From: Streptomyces rimosus
Lineage (GTDB): Bacteria; Actinomycetota; Actinomycetes; Streptomycetales; Streptomycetaceae
Direction of reading: 5' to 3'
DNA length: 64,000 nucleotides
Assembly: GCF_008704655.1 (NCBI RefSeq)
Contig: NZ_CP023688.1
Location: 7,756,501-7,820,500 of the forward strand
The notes under the pieces were generated by a model. It was not told the origin of the DNA. It worked only from the letters and a program-made list of their open reading frames with translations, and did not search any database. A program made the position numbers and the translations under genes. Each line of letters starts with the position of its first letter. Position 1 is the first letter of the stretch. Below, in pieces: positions 43,138 through 57,248 of this stretch.

Positions 43138-44426
43138 TGAGCAAGACCCTGATCCGCGGGGCGAAGATCCTGGGCGGCGAGGCGCAGGACGTCCTGATCA
43201 CCGACGGTGTGATCACCGCCGTCGGCAACGACCTGACCGGCACCGAGGACGCCACCGTCGTCGAGGCCGCGGGCCGGATCCTGCTGCCCGGCCTGGTCGA
43301 CCTGCACACCCACCTGCGCGAGCCGGGCCGTGAGGACTCCGAGACGGTCCTGACCGGCACCAAGGCCGCCGCCGTCGGCGGGTTCACCGCCGTACACGCC
43401 ATGGCCAACACCTTCCCCGTCGCGGACACCGCCGGCGTGGTCGAGCAGGTGTGGCGCCTGGGCAAGGAGTCCGGCTACTGCGACGTGCAGCCGGTCGGTG
43501 CGGTGACCGTGGGCCTGGAGGGCAAGAAGCTCGCCGAGCTGGGCGCCATGCACGACTCCGCCGCGGGCGTACGGGTCTTCTCCGACGACGGCAAGTGCGT
43601 GGACGACGCGGTGATCATGCGGCGCGCGCTGGAGTACGTGAAGGCGTTCGACGGCGTGATCGCCCAGCACGCCCAGGAGCCGCGGCTGACCGCCGGCGCC
43701 CAGATGAACGAGGGCATCGTCTCCGCCGAGCTGGGCCTGGCCGGCTGGCCCGCGGTGGCCGAGGAGTCGATCATCGCGCGGGACGTGCTGCTCGCCGCGC
43801 ACGTCGGTTCGCGGGTGCACATCTGCCATCTGTCCACCGCGGGCTCCGTCGAGATCGTCCGCTGGGCCAAGTCCAAGGGCTGGAACGTCACCGCCGAGGT
43901 CACCCCGCACCACCTGCTGCTGACCGACGAGCTCGTACGGTCCTACAACCCCGTCTACAAGGTGAACCCGCCGCTGCGTACGGAGGCCGACGTGCTCGCG
44001 CTGCGCGAGGCGCTGGCCGACGGCACCATCGACTGCGTCGCCACCGACCACGCCCCGCACCCGCACGAGGACAAGGACTGCGAGTGGGGCGCGGCCGCCA
44101 TGGGCATGGTCGGCCTGGAGACGGCGCTGTCCGTCGTCCAGCACACGATGGTCGACACCGGCCTGCTCGACTGGGCCGGCGTCGCCGACCGGATGTCCTT
44201 CCGCCCCGCGGAGATCGGCCGTCTCAAGAGCCACGGCCGCCCCGTCTCGCCTGGCGAGCCCGCCAACCTCACGCTGGTCGATCCGGCATACCGTGGACCC
44301 GTGGACCCCGCGGGCTTCGCCTCCCGCAGCCGCAACACGCCCTACGAGGGCCGTGAGCTGCCGGGTCGCGTGACCCACACCTTCCTGCGGGGCCGGGCAA
44401 CGGTCGTGGACGGGAATCTGGCGTGA
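43137..44426 (+). CDS. pyrC: Dihydroorotase
   Basis: Class I zinc amidohydrolase, 429 aa, third step of the pathway. Metal ligands and signature: [15 protein letters not shown] (about residues 57-71), [20 protein letters not shown] and the late [16 protein letters not shown]. The C-terminal strand [12 protein letters not shown] is the normal end. It overlaps pyrB by 1 nt and the next gene by 4 nt. Confidence 0.97.
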   Translation: MSKTLIRGAKILGGEAQDVLITDGVITAVGNDLTGTEDATVVEAAGRILLPGLVDLHTHLREPGREDSETVLTGTKAAAVGGFTAVHAMANTFPVADTAGVVEQVWRLGKESGYCDVQPVGAVTVGLEGKKLAELGAMHDSAAGVRVFSDDGKCVDDAVIMRRALEYVKAFDGVIAQHAQEPRLTAGAQMNEGIVSAELGLAGWPAVAEESIIARDVLLAAHVGSRVHICHLSTAGSVEIVRWAKSKGWNVTAEVTPHHLLLTDELVRSYNPVYKVNPPLRTEADVLALREALADGTIDCVATDHAPHPHEDKDCEWGAAAMGMVGLETALSVVQHTMVDTGLLDWAGVADRMSFRPAEIGRLKSHGRPVSPGEPANLTLVDPAYRGPVDPAGFASRSRNTPYEGRELPGRVTHTFLRGRATVVDGNLA

Positions 44427-45004
44427 CATCTTCCATCATCCAACTGGCAGCCGAGCAGAAGTCCGCCGAGGTCACCGACTGGGCGGCCCGGATCGGCTGG
44501 GTCGTCGGACTGCTCCTGTTCGTCGCGCTCCTCTACTGGCTGATGCGCGAGGGCTGGAAGTGGCGCGGCACCCTCCAGGGCGACCTGCCCGAGCTGCCCG
44601 CCGCCCCCGAGGACGCCGGCGAGCCGCGGCTGACGATGACCGGCCGCTACCACGGCTCCACCACCGCCGGGCAGTGGCTGGACCGCGTCGTCGCGCGCGG
44701 TCTGGGCACCCGCAGCCGCGCCGAGCTGACCCTGACCGACGTCGGCGTGCACGTCGTACGGCCCGGCGCCGAGGACTTCTTCGTCCCGGCCGCCGCGCTG
44801 CGCGGCGCCCGCCTGGACAAGGGCATCGCCGGCAAGGTCCTGCCCGAGGGCGGCCTGCTGGTGATCACCTGGGCGCACGGCGACCGGGAGCTGGACTCCG
44901 GCTTCCGGTCCGACCAGGCCGCCGAGCACACCGCCTGGGTCACCGCCCTGACCGACCTGACCAGCAAGAACAGCAAGACCACCGAAACGGAAGGCGCACG
45001 ATGA
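44423..45004 (+). CDS. PH-like membrane protein inside the pyr operon
   Basis: Protein of 193 aa with a single N-terminal membrane helix (residues 23-44, [20 protein letters not shown]) and a globular cytoplasmic part. The strands [43 protein letters not shown] and [23 protein letters not shown] resemble a bacterial PH-like domain. No catalytic residues are evident. It overlaps both pyrC and carA by 4 nt, so it is firmly part of the operon, yet nothing known in pyrimidine synthesis needs it. Confidence 0.82.
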   Translation: MTSSIIQLAAEQKSAEVTDWAARIGWVVGLLLFVALLYWLMREGWKWRGTLQGDLPELPAAPEDAGEPRLTMTGRYHGSTTAGQWLDRVVARGLGTRSRAELTLTDVGVHVVRPGAEDFFVPAAALRGARLDKGIAGKVLPEGGLLVITWAHGDRELDSGFRSDQAAEHTAWVTALTDLTSKNSKTTETEGAR

Positions 45005-46174
45005 CGACCTCCATCCAGGGGAACGCCTCGAAGAGGAGGGCGGCGTCTCCCGCCATACTCGTCCTGGAGGACGGCCGCTCCTTCCGCGGCCGTGCTTACG
45101 GGGCCGTGGGGGAGACCTTCGGCGAAGCGGTGTTCTCCACCGGCATGACCGGCTACCAGGAGACCCTGACCGACCCCTCGTACCACCGCCAGGTGGTCGT
45201 CATGACCGCCCCGCACATCGGCAACACGGGCGTCAACGACGAGGACCCGGAGTCCGCCCGCATCTGGGTCTCCGGCTTCGTCGTACGCGACCCCGCCCGC
45301 ACCCCGTCCAACTGGCGCTCGGCCCGCACCCTCGACGACGAGCTGGCCGCCCAGGGCGTCGTCGGCATCAGCGGCATCGACACCCGCGCGCTCACCCGCC
45401 ACCTGCGCGAGCGCGGCGCGATGCGGGTCGGCATCTTCTCGGGCCCGGCGCTCGACGGCCCGGCCGGCTCCGGCCTCGCCGACGAGGCGGCGCTGCTGGC
45501 CAAGGTGCAGTCGGCCCCGCAGATGAAGGGCGCCGACCTGTCCGCGGAGGTCGCCACCAAGGAGGCGTACGTGGTTCCCGCGCAGGGCACCAAGCGCTTC
45601 ACGGTCGCCGCCGTCGACCTGGGCATCAAGGGCATGACCCCGTACCGGATGGCCGAGCGCGGCATCGAGGTGCACGTGCTGCCCGCCACCGCCTCCGCCG
45701 AGGATGTGTACGCCGTCAACCCGGACGGGGTGTTCTTCTCCAACGGTCCGGGCGACCCGGCCACCGCCGACCACCCGGTCTCCGTCATGCGGGCGGTGCT
45801 GGAGCGCGGCACGCCGCTGTTCGGCATCTGCTTCGGCAACCAGATCCTCGGCCGCGCGCTGGGCTTCGGCACGTACAAGCTGAAGTACGGGCACCGCGGC
45901 ATCAACCAGCCGGTGCAGGACCGTACGACCGGCAAGGTCGAGGTCACCGCGCACAACCACGGCTTCGCCGTCGACGCCCCGCTCGACAAGGTCTCCGAGA
46001 CCCCCTACGGACGCGCCGAGGTCTCCCACGTCTGCCTGAACGACAACGTGGTGGAGGGGCTCCAGCTCCTCGACCGGCCGGCCTTCAGCGTCCAGTACCA
46101 CCCCGAGGCCGCCGCGGGCCCGCACGACGCGGCCTACCTGTTCGACCGCTTCGTCCAGCTCATGGAGGGCCAGC

Positions 46175-46182
<8 letters not shown>
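45001..46182 (+). CDS. carA: Carbamoyl phosphate synthase small (glutaminase) subunit
   Basis: Glutamine-hydrolysing subunit supplying ammonia to CarB; 393 aa. The nucleophilic Cys is in [15 protein letters not shown] (about residues 276-290), the His-Glu pair in [13 protein letters not shown]. The N-terminal domain starts [16 protein letters not shown] and has [20 protein letters not shown] overlaps the preceding stop (ATGA). carB starts 8 nt before its own stop. Confidence 0.97.
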
Positions 46183-49486
<3,304 letters not shown>

Positions 49487-49493
49487 GGGCCCT

Positions 49494-49523
49494 GAGGGGG
49501 ACACCGGCAGCGGTGTCCCCCTC
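49494..49523 (+). terminator. Perfect hairpin between carB and pyrD
   Basis: 13-bp stem (GAGGGGGACACCG at 49494-49506 with CGGTGTCCCCCTC at 49511-49523), 4-nt loop, 7 nt after the carB stop. It lies inside an otherwise co-directional pyrimidine gene run, so it may reduce or regulate transcription into pyrDF. Confidence 0.65.
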
Positions 49524-49577
49524 TTCATGAGCCCCGTCTCCTCCGTCCCCTCGACCCGCGGAAGGCCCCGCCCGCTC

Positions 49578-50683
<1,106 letters not shown>

Positions 50684-50687
<4 letters not shown>

Positions 50688-51544
50688 CGGCCCCGACCCC
50701 CTTCGGTGCCCGTCTGAGGGCCGCCATGGACGCCCGTGGCCCGCTCTGCGTCGGCATCGACCCGCACGCCTCACTGCTGGCCGACTGGGGCCTGAGCGAC
50801 GACGTGGCGGGCCTGGCGGCCTTCTCCCGGACCGTCGTCGAGGCGCTGGCCGACCGTGTCGCCGTCCTCAAGCCGCAGTCCGCCTTCTTCGAGCGCTTCG
50901 GCTCGCGCGGCATCGCCGTCCTGGAGGAGACCGTCGCGGCGGCCCGGGAGGCCGGTGCCCTGGTCCTGATGGACGCCAAGCGCGGCGACATCGGCTCCAC
51001 CATGGCCGCGTACGCCGCCACCTACCTGCACCCGGCCTCGCCGCTGTTCTCGGACGCGGTCACGGTCAGCCCGTACCTGGGCTTCGGGTCGCTCGCCCCG
51101 GCCGTCGATCTGGCCGCGGCGAACGGCTGCGGCCTGTTCGCCCTCGCGCTGACCTCGAACCCCGAGGGTCAGGAGGTCCAGCACGCGGTACGGGCCGACG
51201 GCCGCACCGTCGCCGCGACCGTACTGGGCCACCTGAAGGACGCGAACGCCGACGCCGCCGCCCGCGGTGAGCTGGGCTCGTACGGGGCCGTCGTCGGCGC
51301 CACGCTCGGCGACCTGTCCGCGTACGACCTGGCGACCGGCGGGCCGCTGCTCGCGCCCGGCATCGGAGCCCAGGGCGCGACCCCAGCGGACCTCCCGCGG
51401 GTCTTCGGGGACGCCGTCCGCAACGTCGTGCCGAGCGTCAGCCGGGGGGTGCTGCGGCACGGTCCGGACGTCGCCGCACTTCGCGAGGCCGCCCTCCGAT
51501 GTGCCGACGAGGTGCGGACAGCGGTCGAACGACGGGGACTTTAG
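50684..51544 (+). CDS. pyrF: Orotidine 5'-phosphate decarboxylase, type 2
   Basis: Last enzyme of UMP synthesis, 286 aa, of the longer type 2 (actinobacterial) group. The catalytic Lys-Asp network is in [17 protein letters not shown] at about residues 95-111. [17 protein letters not shown] is the N-terminal substrate region, and [16 protein letters not shown] the phosphate loop. It overlaps pyrD by 4 nt (ATGA). A U-tailed terminator ends the operon. Confidence 0.96.
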
Positions 51545-51553
51545 TCCCGAAAT

Positions 51554-51585
51554 GTCCTGGTCAGCTGAGTCTGACCAGGACTTTT
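51554..51585 (+). terminator. Rho-independent terminator of the pyr operon
   Basis: Perfect 11-bp stem (GTCCTGGTCAG at 51554-51564 with CTGACCAGGAC at 51571-51581), then TTTTCGTCTGTTCTC. It is one of the few in this window with a real T tract, 9 nt after the pyrF stop. Confidence 0.85.
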
Positions 51586-51597
51586 CGTCTGTTCTCG

Positions 51598-51626
51598 CTG
51601 ACTCCGAGCGCCTTGGCCGCTAGTCT
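51598..51626 (+). promoter_or_regulatory. Upstream sIHF promoter (HrdB-like)
   Basis: CTGACT (51598-51603), 17 bp, TAGTCT (51621-51626), just after the pyr operon terminator and 110 nt before the sIHF start. Confidence 0.5.
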
Positions 51627-51660
51627 CCGACGAGAGCAGTGCACGTAAGCGCGTTGCTCG

Positions 51661-51689
51661 TTGCTCCGCAGGTGCGGGGCGACTAGGTT
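51661..51689 (+). promoter_or_regulatory. Downstream sIHF promoter (HrdB-like)
   Basis: TTGCTC (51661-51666), 17 bp, TAGGTT (51684-51689). Its inferred start lies about 40 nt before the sIHF GTG. With the upstream site it would give two nested transcripts. Confidence 0.5.
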
Positions 51690-51736
51690 CCACACCGGTC
51701 CGTATCCGACAGTTCGACATCCGAGGTGACGTAGGC

Positions 51737-52060
51737 GTGGCTCTTCCGCCCCTTACCCCTGAACAGCGCGCAGCCGCGCTCGAGAAGGCCGCCGCGGCTC
51801 GCCGGGAGCGCGCCGAGGTCAAGAATCGGCTCAAAAATTCCGGCGCCTCCCTTCATGACGTCATCAAGCAGGGCCAGGAGAACGACGTCATCGGCAAGAT
51901 GAAGGTCTCCGCCCTCCTTGAGTCCCTGCCCGGCGTCGGCAAGGTCCGCGCCAAGCAGCTCATGGAGAGGCTGGGTATCTCCGAGAGCCGCCGGGTCCGC
52001 GGCCTGGGCACGAACCAGATCGCCGCCCTGGAGCGCGAGTTCGGCGAGAAAGCCGGCTGA
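51737..52060 (+). CDS. sihF: Actinobacterial integration host factor sIHF
   Basis: Nucleoid-associated protein of actinobacteria, unrelated in fold to E. coli IHF; 107 aa, full length. It binds DNA without strict sequence preference and affects compaction, development and antibiotic production in Streptomyces. An N-terminal long helix ([29 protein letters not shown]) is followed by the helix-two-turn-helix region [24 protein letters not shown]. The GTG start has GAGGTGACG upstream. gmk follows after 38 nt, often co-transcribed. Confidence 0.96.
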   Translation: MALPPLTPEQRAAALEKAAAARRERAEVKNRLKNSGASLHDVIKQGQENDVIGKMKVSALLESLPGVGKVRAKQLMERLGISESRRVRGLGTNQIAALEREFGEKAG

Positions 52061-52098
52061 GTTTCCTGGCAGCGCCGGGGAACTGGAATAATCGCCGC

Positions 52099-52692
52099 AT
52101 GGCTGCAACACCCCGGGGGACGTCCCCCGTATCCCCGGACGCCCGTCCGCGGCTGACCGTGCTCTCCGGCCCCTCCGGGGTCGGCAAGAGCACGGTCGTC
52201 GCCCATATGCGCAAGGTCCACCCCGAGGTCTGGCTCTCGGTGTCGGCCACCACGCGCAAGCCGCGCCCCGGGGAGCGGCACGGCGTCCAGTACTTCTTCG
52301 TGGACGACGAGGAATTCGACAAGCTCGTCGCCAACGGCGAACTGCTGGAATGGGCCGAATTCGCGGGCAACCGCTACGGCACCCCCCGCAAGGCCGTCCA
52401 GGACCGTCTGGAGGCCGGGGAGCCGGTCCTGCTGGAGATCGACCTCCAGGGGGCCCGGCAGGTCCGCGAGTCCATGAAGGAGGCCCAGCTGGTCTTCCTG
52501 GCCCCGCCGAGCTGGGACGAGCTGGTCCGCCGGCTCACCGGCCGCGGCACCGAGGCGCCCGAGGTCATCGAGCGCCGCCTGGCGGCCGCAAAGGTCGAGC
52601 TGGCCGCCGAGCCCGAGTTCGACGAGACCCTGGTCAACACCTCCGTCGAGGACGTCAGCCGTGAGCTGCTAGCCTTGATGAAGGTTCTTTGA
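52099..52692 (+). CDS. gmk: Guanylate kinase
   Basis: Phosphorylates GMP to GDP with ATP; 197 aa. The P-loop [13 protein letters not shown] is at about residues 22-34. The GMP-binding region [23 protein letters not shown] and [14 protein letters not shown] are as in the family. The N-terminal 20 residues are extra. It sits between sIHF and rpoZ, an order also linking guanine nucleotides with the omega subunit. Confidence 0.97.
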   Translation: MAATPRGTSPVSPDARPRLTVLSGPSGVGKSTVVAHMRKVHPEVWLSVSATTRKPRPGERHGVQYFFVDDEEFDKLVANGELLEWAEFAGNRYGTPRKAVQDRLEAGEPVLLEIDLQGARQVRESMKEAQLVFLAPPSWDELVRRLTGRGTEAPEVIERRLAAAKVELAAEPEFDETLVNTSVEDVSRELLALMKVL

Positions 52693-52731
52693 TCTTTACA
52701 CCTGTTTACACCCCCCTTCGGAAGGCAGAGA

Positions 52732-53004
52732 GTGTCCTCTTCCATCACCGCGCCCGAGGGCATCATCAACCCGCCGATTGATGAGCTTCTCGAGGCCACC
52801 GACTCGAAGTACAGCCTCGTGATCTACGCCGCCAAGCGCGCCCGTCAGATCAACGCGTACTACTCGCAGCTCGGCGAGGGCCTGCTGGAGTACGTCGGCC
52901 CGCTGGTCGACACCCACGTCCACGAGAAGCCCCTGTCGATCGCGCTCCGCGAGATCAACGCGGGTCTGCTGACCTCCGAGGCCGTCGAGGGCCCGGCTCA
53001 GTGA
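52732..53004 (+). CDS. rpoZ: DNA-directed RNA polymerase omega subunit
   Basis: Small assembly subunit of RNA polymerase, 90 aa. The core is [46 protein letters not shown], matching the actinobacterial omega; the later [16 protein letters not shown] is the second conserved helix. In Streptomyces rpoZ mutants are impaired in differentiation. GTG start with GGAAGGCAGAGA upstream. A terminator follows. Confidence 0.97.
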   Translation: MSSSITAPEGIINPPIDELLEATDSKYSLVIYAAKRARQINAYYSQLGEGLLEYVGPLVDTHVHEKPLSIALREINAGLLTSEAVEGPAQ

Positions 53005-53050
53005 GCATCCGGGCGCCCCGGCGTCTGGAGGACCCCGGCACGGCGCCTTG

Positions 53051-53087
53051 ACCAAGGGCCCGGCAGCGCCGCTGCCGGGCCCTTGGT
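53051..53087 (+). terminator. Terminator after rpoZ
   Basis: 18-nt arms (53051-53068 and 53070-53087, starting ACCAAGGGCCCGG), perfectly complementary around a central base, 46 nt after the rpoZ stop. Confidence 0.75.
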
Positions 53088-53178
53088 GTGTCATGGGGGA
53101 GTAACGACCGGGCCGACCTGGCCGACCGGGGTCCGCACCCCACCTGGGGCGGAACCCACGGAGTGGGGAGAGAACGCG

Positions 53179-54528
53179 ATGGGCAAGCCGACACAGCCGC
53201 AGCGGGCGGATGGAGTCGAGGCGGCGGGCGGAGCTTCGGCCGGGATGGCGGGGGACGGGCCCGAGGCGATGGAGGGGAACGGTCCCGCGCGCCGCCCCCG
53301 GGTCGTCCTCGGGGTCAGCGGCGGCATCGCCGCGTACAAGGCGTGCGAGCTGCTGCGCCGCCTCACCGAGTCGGGGCACGACGTCCGGGTGGTGCCGACC
53401 GCGGCGTCCCTGCACTTCATCGGCGAGGCCACCTGGGCCGCACTGTCCGGCAACCCGGCCTCCACCGAGGTGTGGGAGTCGGTCCACGAGGTCCCGCACG
53501 TCCGCATCGGCCAGTCCGCCGACCTGGTCGTGGTGGCCCCCTGTACGGCCGACATGCTCGCCAAGGCCGCCCACGGCCTGGCCGACGACCTGCTGACCAA
53601 CACCCTCCTCACCGCGCGCTGCCCGGTGATCTTCGCCCCGGCGATGCACACCGAGATGTGGGAGCACCCGGCCACCCAGGAGAACGTCGCCACGCTGCGC
53701 CGCCGCGGCGCCCTCGTCATCGAGCCCGCCGTCGGGCGGCTGACCGGCGTGGACACCGGCAAGGGCCGCTTCCCCGACCCCGCCGAGATCTTCGAGACCT
53801 GCCGCCGCGTCCTGGCCCGCGGCCCGCTCGGCCTGACGCAGGACCTCGCGGGCCGGCACGTCGTCATCAGCGCCGGCGGCACCCGCGAGCCCCTGGACCC
53901 GGTCCGCTTCCTGGGCAACCGCTCCTCCGGCAAACAGGGGTACGCGCTCGCCCGCACCGCCGTGGCCCGCGGCGCCCGCGTCACCCTCGTCGCCGGCAAC
54001 AGCGAGCTGCCCGATCCGGCCGGGGTGGACGTGGTGCACATCGGTACGGCCGTCCAACTGCGCGAGGCCGTGCTGAAGGCGGCGGCGGACGCCGACGCGG
54101 TGGTCATGGCGGCCGCCGTGGCCGACTTCCGGCCCGCCGCCTACGCCACCGGAAAGATCAAGAAGAAGGACGGCCAGGAGCCCGAGCCGGTCGCCCTCGT
54201 CCGTAATCCGGACATCCTCGCCGAGATCTCCGCCGACCGCCCCCGCCCCGGCCAGGTGATCGTCGGCTTCGCCGCCGAGACCGACGACGTCCTCGCCAAC
54301 GGACGCTCGAAACTCACTCGAAAGGGTTGTGATCTGCTGGTCGTCAACGAGGTCGGCGACCACAAGGCGTTCGGCTCGGCGGAGAACGAGGCGGTGATCC
54401 TGGCCGCCGACGGCGCCGAGACGCCCGTACCGTACGGACCGAAGGAGGCCCTCGCCGACACGGTCTGGGACCTCGTGACCCCCCGCCTGCCCACCCCGCA
54501 GCCCTCTTCCACCCCTCCTACCTCATGA
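53179..54528 (+). CDS. coaBC: Bifunctional phosphopantothenoylcysteine decarboxylase / phosphopantothenate synthase
   Basis: CoA biosynthesis fusion enzyme, 449 aa. The N-terminal FMN-binding decarboxylase half has VLGVSGGIAAYKACELLRRL, PHVRIGQSADLVVVAPCTADMLAK and APAMHTEMW. The C-terminal synthase half has VISAGGTREPLDPVRFLGNRSSGKQG, a NPDIL motif, and KGCDLLVVNEV with the catalytic Lys. ATG 53179 follows GGGGAGAGAAC. The first 40 residues are not conserved, and ATG 53269 is an alternative. It is preceded by its own gap after the rpoZ terminator. Confidence 0.95.
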   Translation: MGKPTQPQRADGVEAAGGASAGMAGDGPEAMEGNGPARRPRVVLGVSGGIAAYKACELLRRLTESGHDVRVVPTAASLHFIGEATWAALSGNPASTEVWESVHEVPHVRIGQSADLVVVAPCTADMLAKAAHGLADDLLTNTLLTARCPVIFAPAMHTEMWEHPATQENVATLRRRGALVIEPAVGRLTGVDTGKGRFPDPAEIFETCRRVLARGPLGLTQDLAGRHVVISAGGTREPLDPVRFLGNRSSGKQGYALARTAVARGARVTLVAGNSELPDPAGVDVVHIGTAVQLREAVLKAAADADAVVMAAAVADFRPAAYATGKIKKKDGQEPEPVALVRNPDILAEISADRPRPGQVIVGFAAETDDVLANGRSKLTRKGCDLLVVNEVGDHKAFGSAENEAVILAADGAETPVPYGPKEALADTVWDLVTPRLPTPQPSSTPPTS

Positions 54529-54732
54529 TCGGAACCCGCCGCCCCGGTCTCCGCCGGAACGAGATCTTCCTCTCTCCGGCGCGGTGTCCCAGGTCACGGC
54601 GGGTCCATAAATCGAGACTGCGTGCCCGAACGCCTCTCATGACCGATAAACTGGCCGCGGATCGTGCCGAGCGCAGCTCTCGGCCCTTCCGCCAATGATC
54701 AGCCAGCAGCCGCTGCAACCCCAGGGAGCGAT

Positions 54733-55941
<1,209 letters not shown>

Positions 55942-55960
55942 TCCTGCGCTGCGCTTGAAG

Positions 55961-56000
55961 GCCCCGGCCCCGGCCCGCTTCGGCGGGGCGGGGCCGGGGC
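55961..56000. terminator. Terminator between metK and the TIR cassette
   Basis: Perfect 12-bp outer stem (GCCCCGGCCCCG at 55961-55972 with 55989-56000), then GTTTGC. The convergent minus-strand membrane gene ends 48 bp away, so it could act on both strands. Confidence 0.65.
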
Positions 56001-56047
56001 GTTTGCGTGCACGACGCGCGAGCGCGTCCCCCACACACTCCGGGGCG

Positions 56048-57229
56048 TCACCCGCCCTCGGACGTCCCGTAACCGGCTCCGCCTGCTTCGCCCGGCGCCT
56101 CCTCGTCGGAGTCTCCGGCGGATTCGTCTCCTGCGGTCCCGGGGGAGTCGAACCGCCGGCGGATGGCCGACGCCGCTTCCTCGCACCCCTCGGCGGCCAG
56201 GCAGTCCGCGATCCGACGGGCGAACAGAGCCCGTACGTACTCGTCACGGGCCAGCCCGGCGTCATCCATGAACGACCCCAGCACCGTGGGGACGTCCGGC
56301 TCCTCCGGTTCCCGCTCACCGTCACCGTCCCGGAACGGCTGCCCGTCCGGGGCGGCGAACGACGAGAAGTACGCGCCGTGCGGTGCGGTGCTGCCGTTCA
56401 CCGACTCCCCGTTCACCCGCTCTCCGGGCGCGTCGGGGCGCGCGACCAGGTGCCGGAACAGCTCCGGCACCTCCTGGTTGTTGGCGGCAGAGGACAGTTG
56501 CGCCAACGGACCTATGAGGTCCACGGTCTTCTCGATCCGGTCGTCGTGCTTGGCCATCCACCAGACCACGGCACTGCCGGTGTCTTTCAGTACCTCGTTG
56601 CCCAGATACGTGCGCTTGCTGCGTTCGTAGTTGCGTTCGTGCTCCCAGACGTCCTCGTCCTTGCGGACCGTCGAGAGCTTGGTGAGACGTTCCCGGTCCG
56701 CGTCGGACAGCTGGAGCGTGACGTTCTCGGCCATCGCCTCGACCCGGTCCGTCACGTCGGGCTCCATGGTGCCCAGCGCCCCGTCGAGCTGGTGCTGGGC
56801 CAACGTGCTGTGGTGCGGATTCTGCCGTGCGGTGACGGCTCGCGCCCGGGCGAGGACGGCGTCGACCGCCAGCCCGCCCGCGTTCACGCGAGGGGCGTCC
56901 ACCGCGGCGGCGAGCGGACGCCAGCGGATCGTGGCGGAGAACAGGAAGTCGTAGTCCGGTACGGAGCTGGGGAGCGCCACCCCCGCCACGGTCCTCTCCC
57001 AGCGCTCGACGGGCGGTACCGGGAGATCCGGGTGAGCGGGATACTCCCACGGCCCGGAGGGCCGGCGCCGGGAATCGGACCAGAAGGCCGCGGCCGAGCC
57101 GGTGACCAGGACGGCCGCCGACGCGGACCAGGCCCAGACGGGCCATTGCAGGCTAAGCCCGGCGATGACCAGGAGCAGAGCGCAGATGACGGTGAGGAAG
57201 ACCGTGGCGGTCTTGTGGCCAGAACTCAT
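56048..57229 (-). CDS. Membrane protein of unknown function, last gene of the TIR cassette
   Basis: Protein of 393 aa. Two closely spaced N-terminal helices (about residues 8-27 and 30-50: VFLTVICALLLVIAGLSL, VWAWSASAAVLVTGSAAAFW) are followed by about 340 cytoplasmic residues. These are helical, with a charged central part (LSDADRERLTKLSTVRKDEDVWEHERNYERSKR) and an acidic Gly/Glu-rich tail. I recognise no family. It begins 20 nt after the stop of the large P-loop protein, so it is probably co-transcribed. By position it could be the membrane-acting or anchoring part of that system. ATG 57229 is chosen because it puts the helices at the N-terminus. Confidence 0.78.
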   Translation of the reverse strand: MSSGHKTATVFLTVICALLLVIAGLSLQWPVWAWSASAAVLVTGSAAAFWSDSRRRPSGPWEYPAHPDLPVPPVERWERTVAGVALPSSVPDYDFLFSATIRWRPLAAAVDAPRVNAGGLAVDAVLARARAVTARQNPHHSTLAQHQLDGALGTMEPDVTDRVEAMAENVTLQLSDADRERLTKLSTVRKDEDVWEHERNYERSKRTYLGNEVLKDTGSAVVWWMAKHDDRIEKTVDLIGPLAQLSSAANNQEVPELFRHLVARPDAPGERVNGESVNGSTAPHGAYFSSFAAPDGQPFRDGDGEREPEEPDVPTVLGSFMDDAGLARDEYVRALFARRIADCLAAEGCEEAASAIRRRFDSPGTAGDESAGDSDEEAPGEAGGAGYGTSEGG

Positions 57230-57248
57230 GACGATCTCCGGGAGCGGG

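Noticed and set aside
54529..54732. SAM riboswitch before metK
   Set aside because: No SAM-I, SAM-II or SAM-IV core could be fitted by eye, so it is reported only as an unexplained leader.
56300..56420. A third copy of the TIR/P-loop motif in the membrane protein (VNGESVNGSTAPHG)
   Set aside because: Only VN, S and AP-H-G are shared, gaps are needed, and it lies inside the protein rather than at an end.
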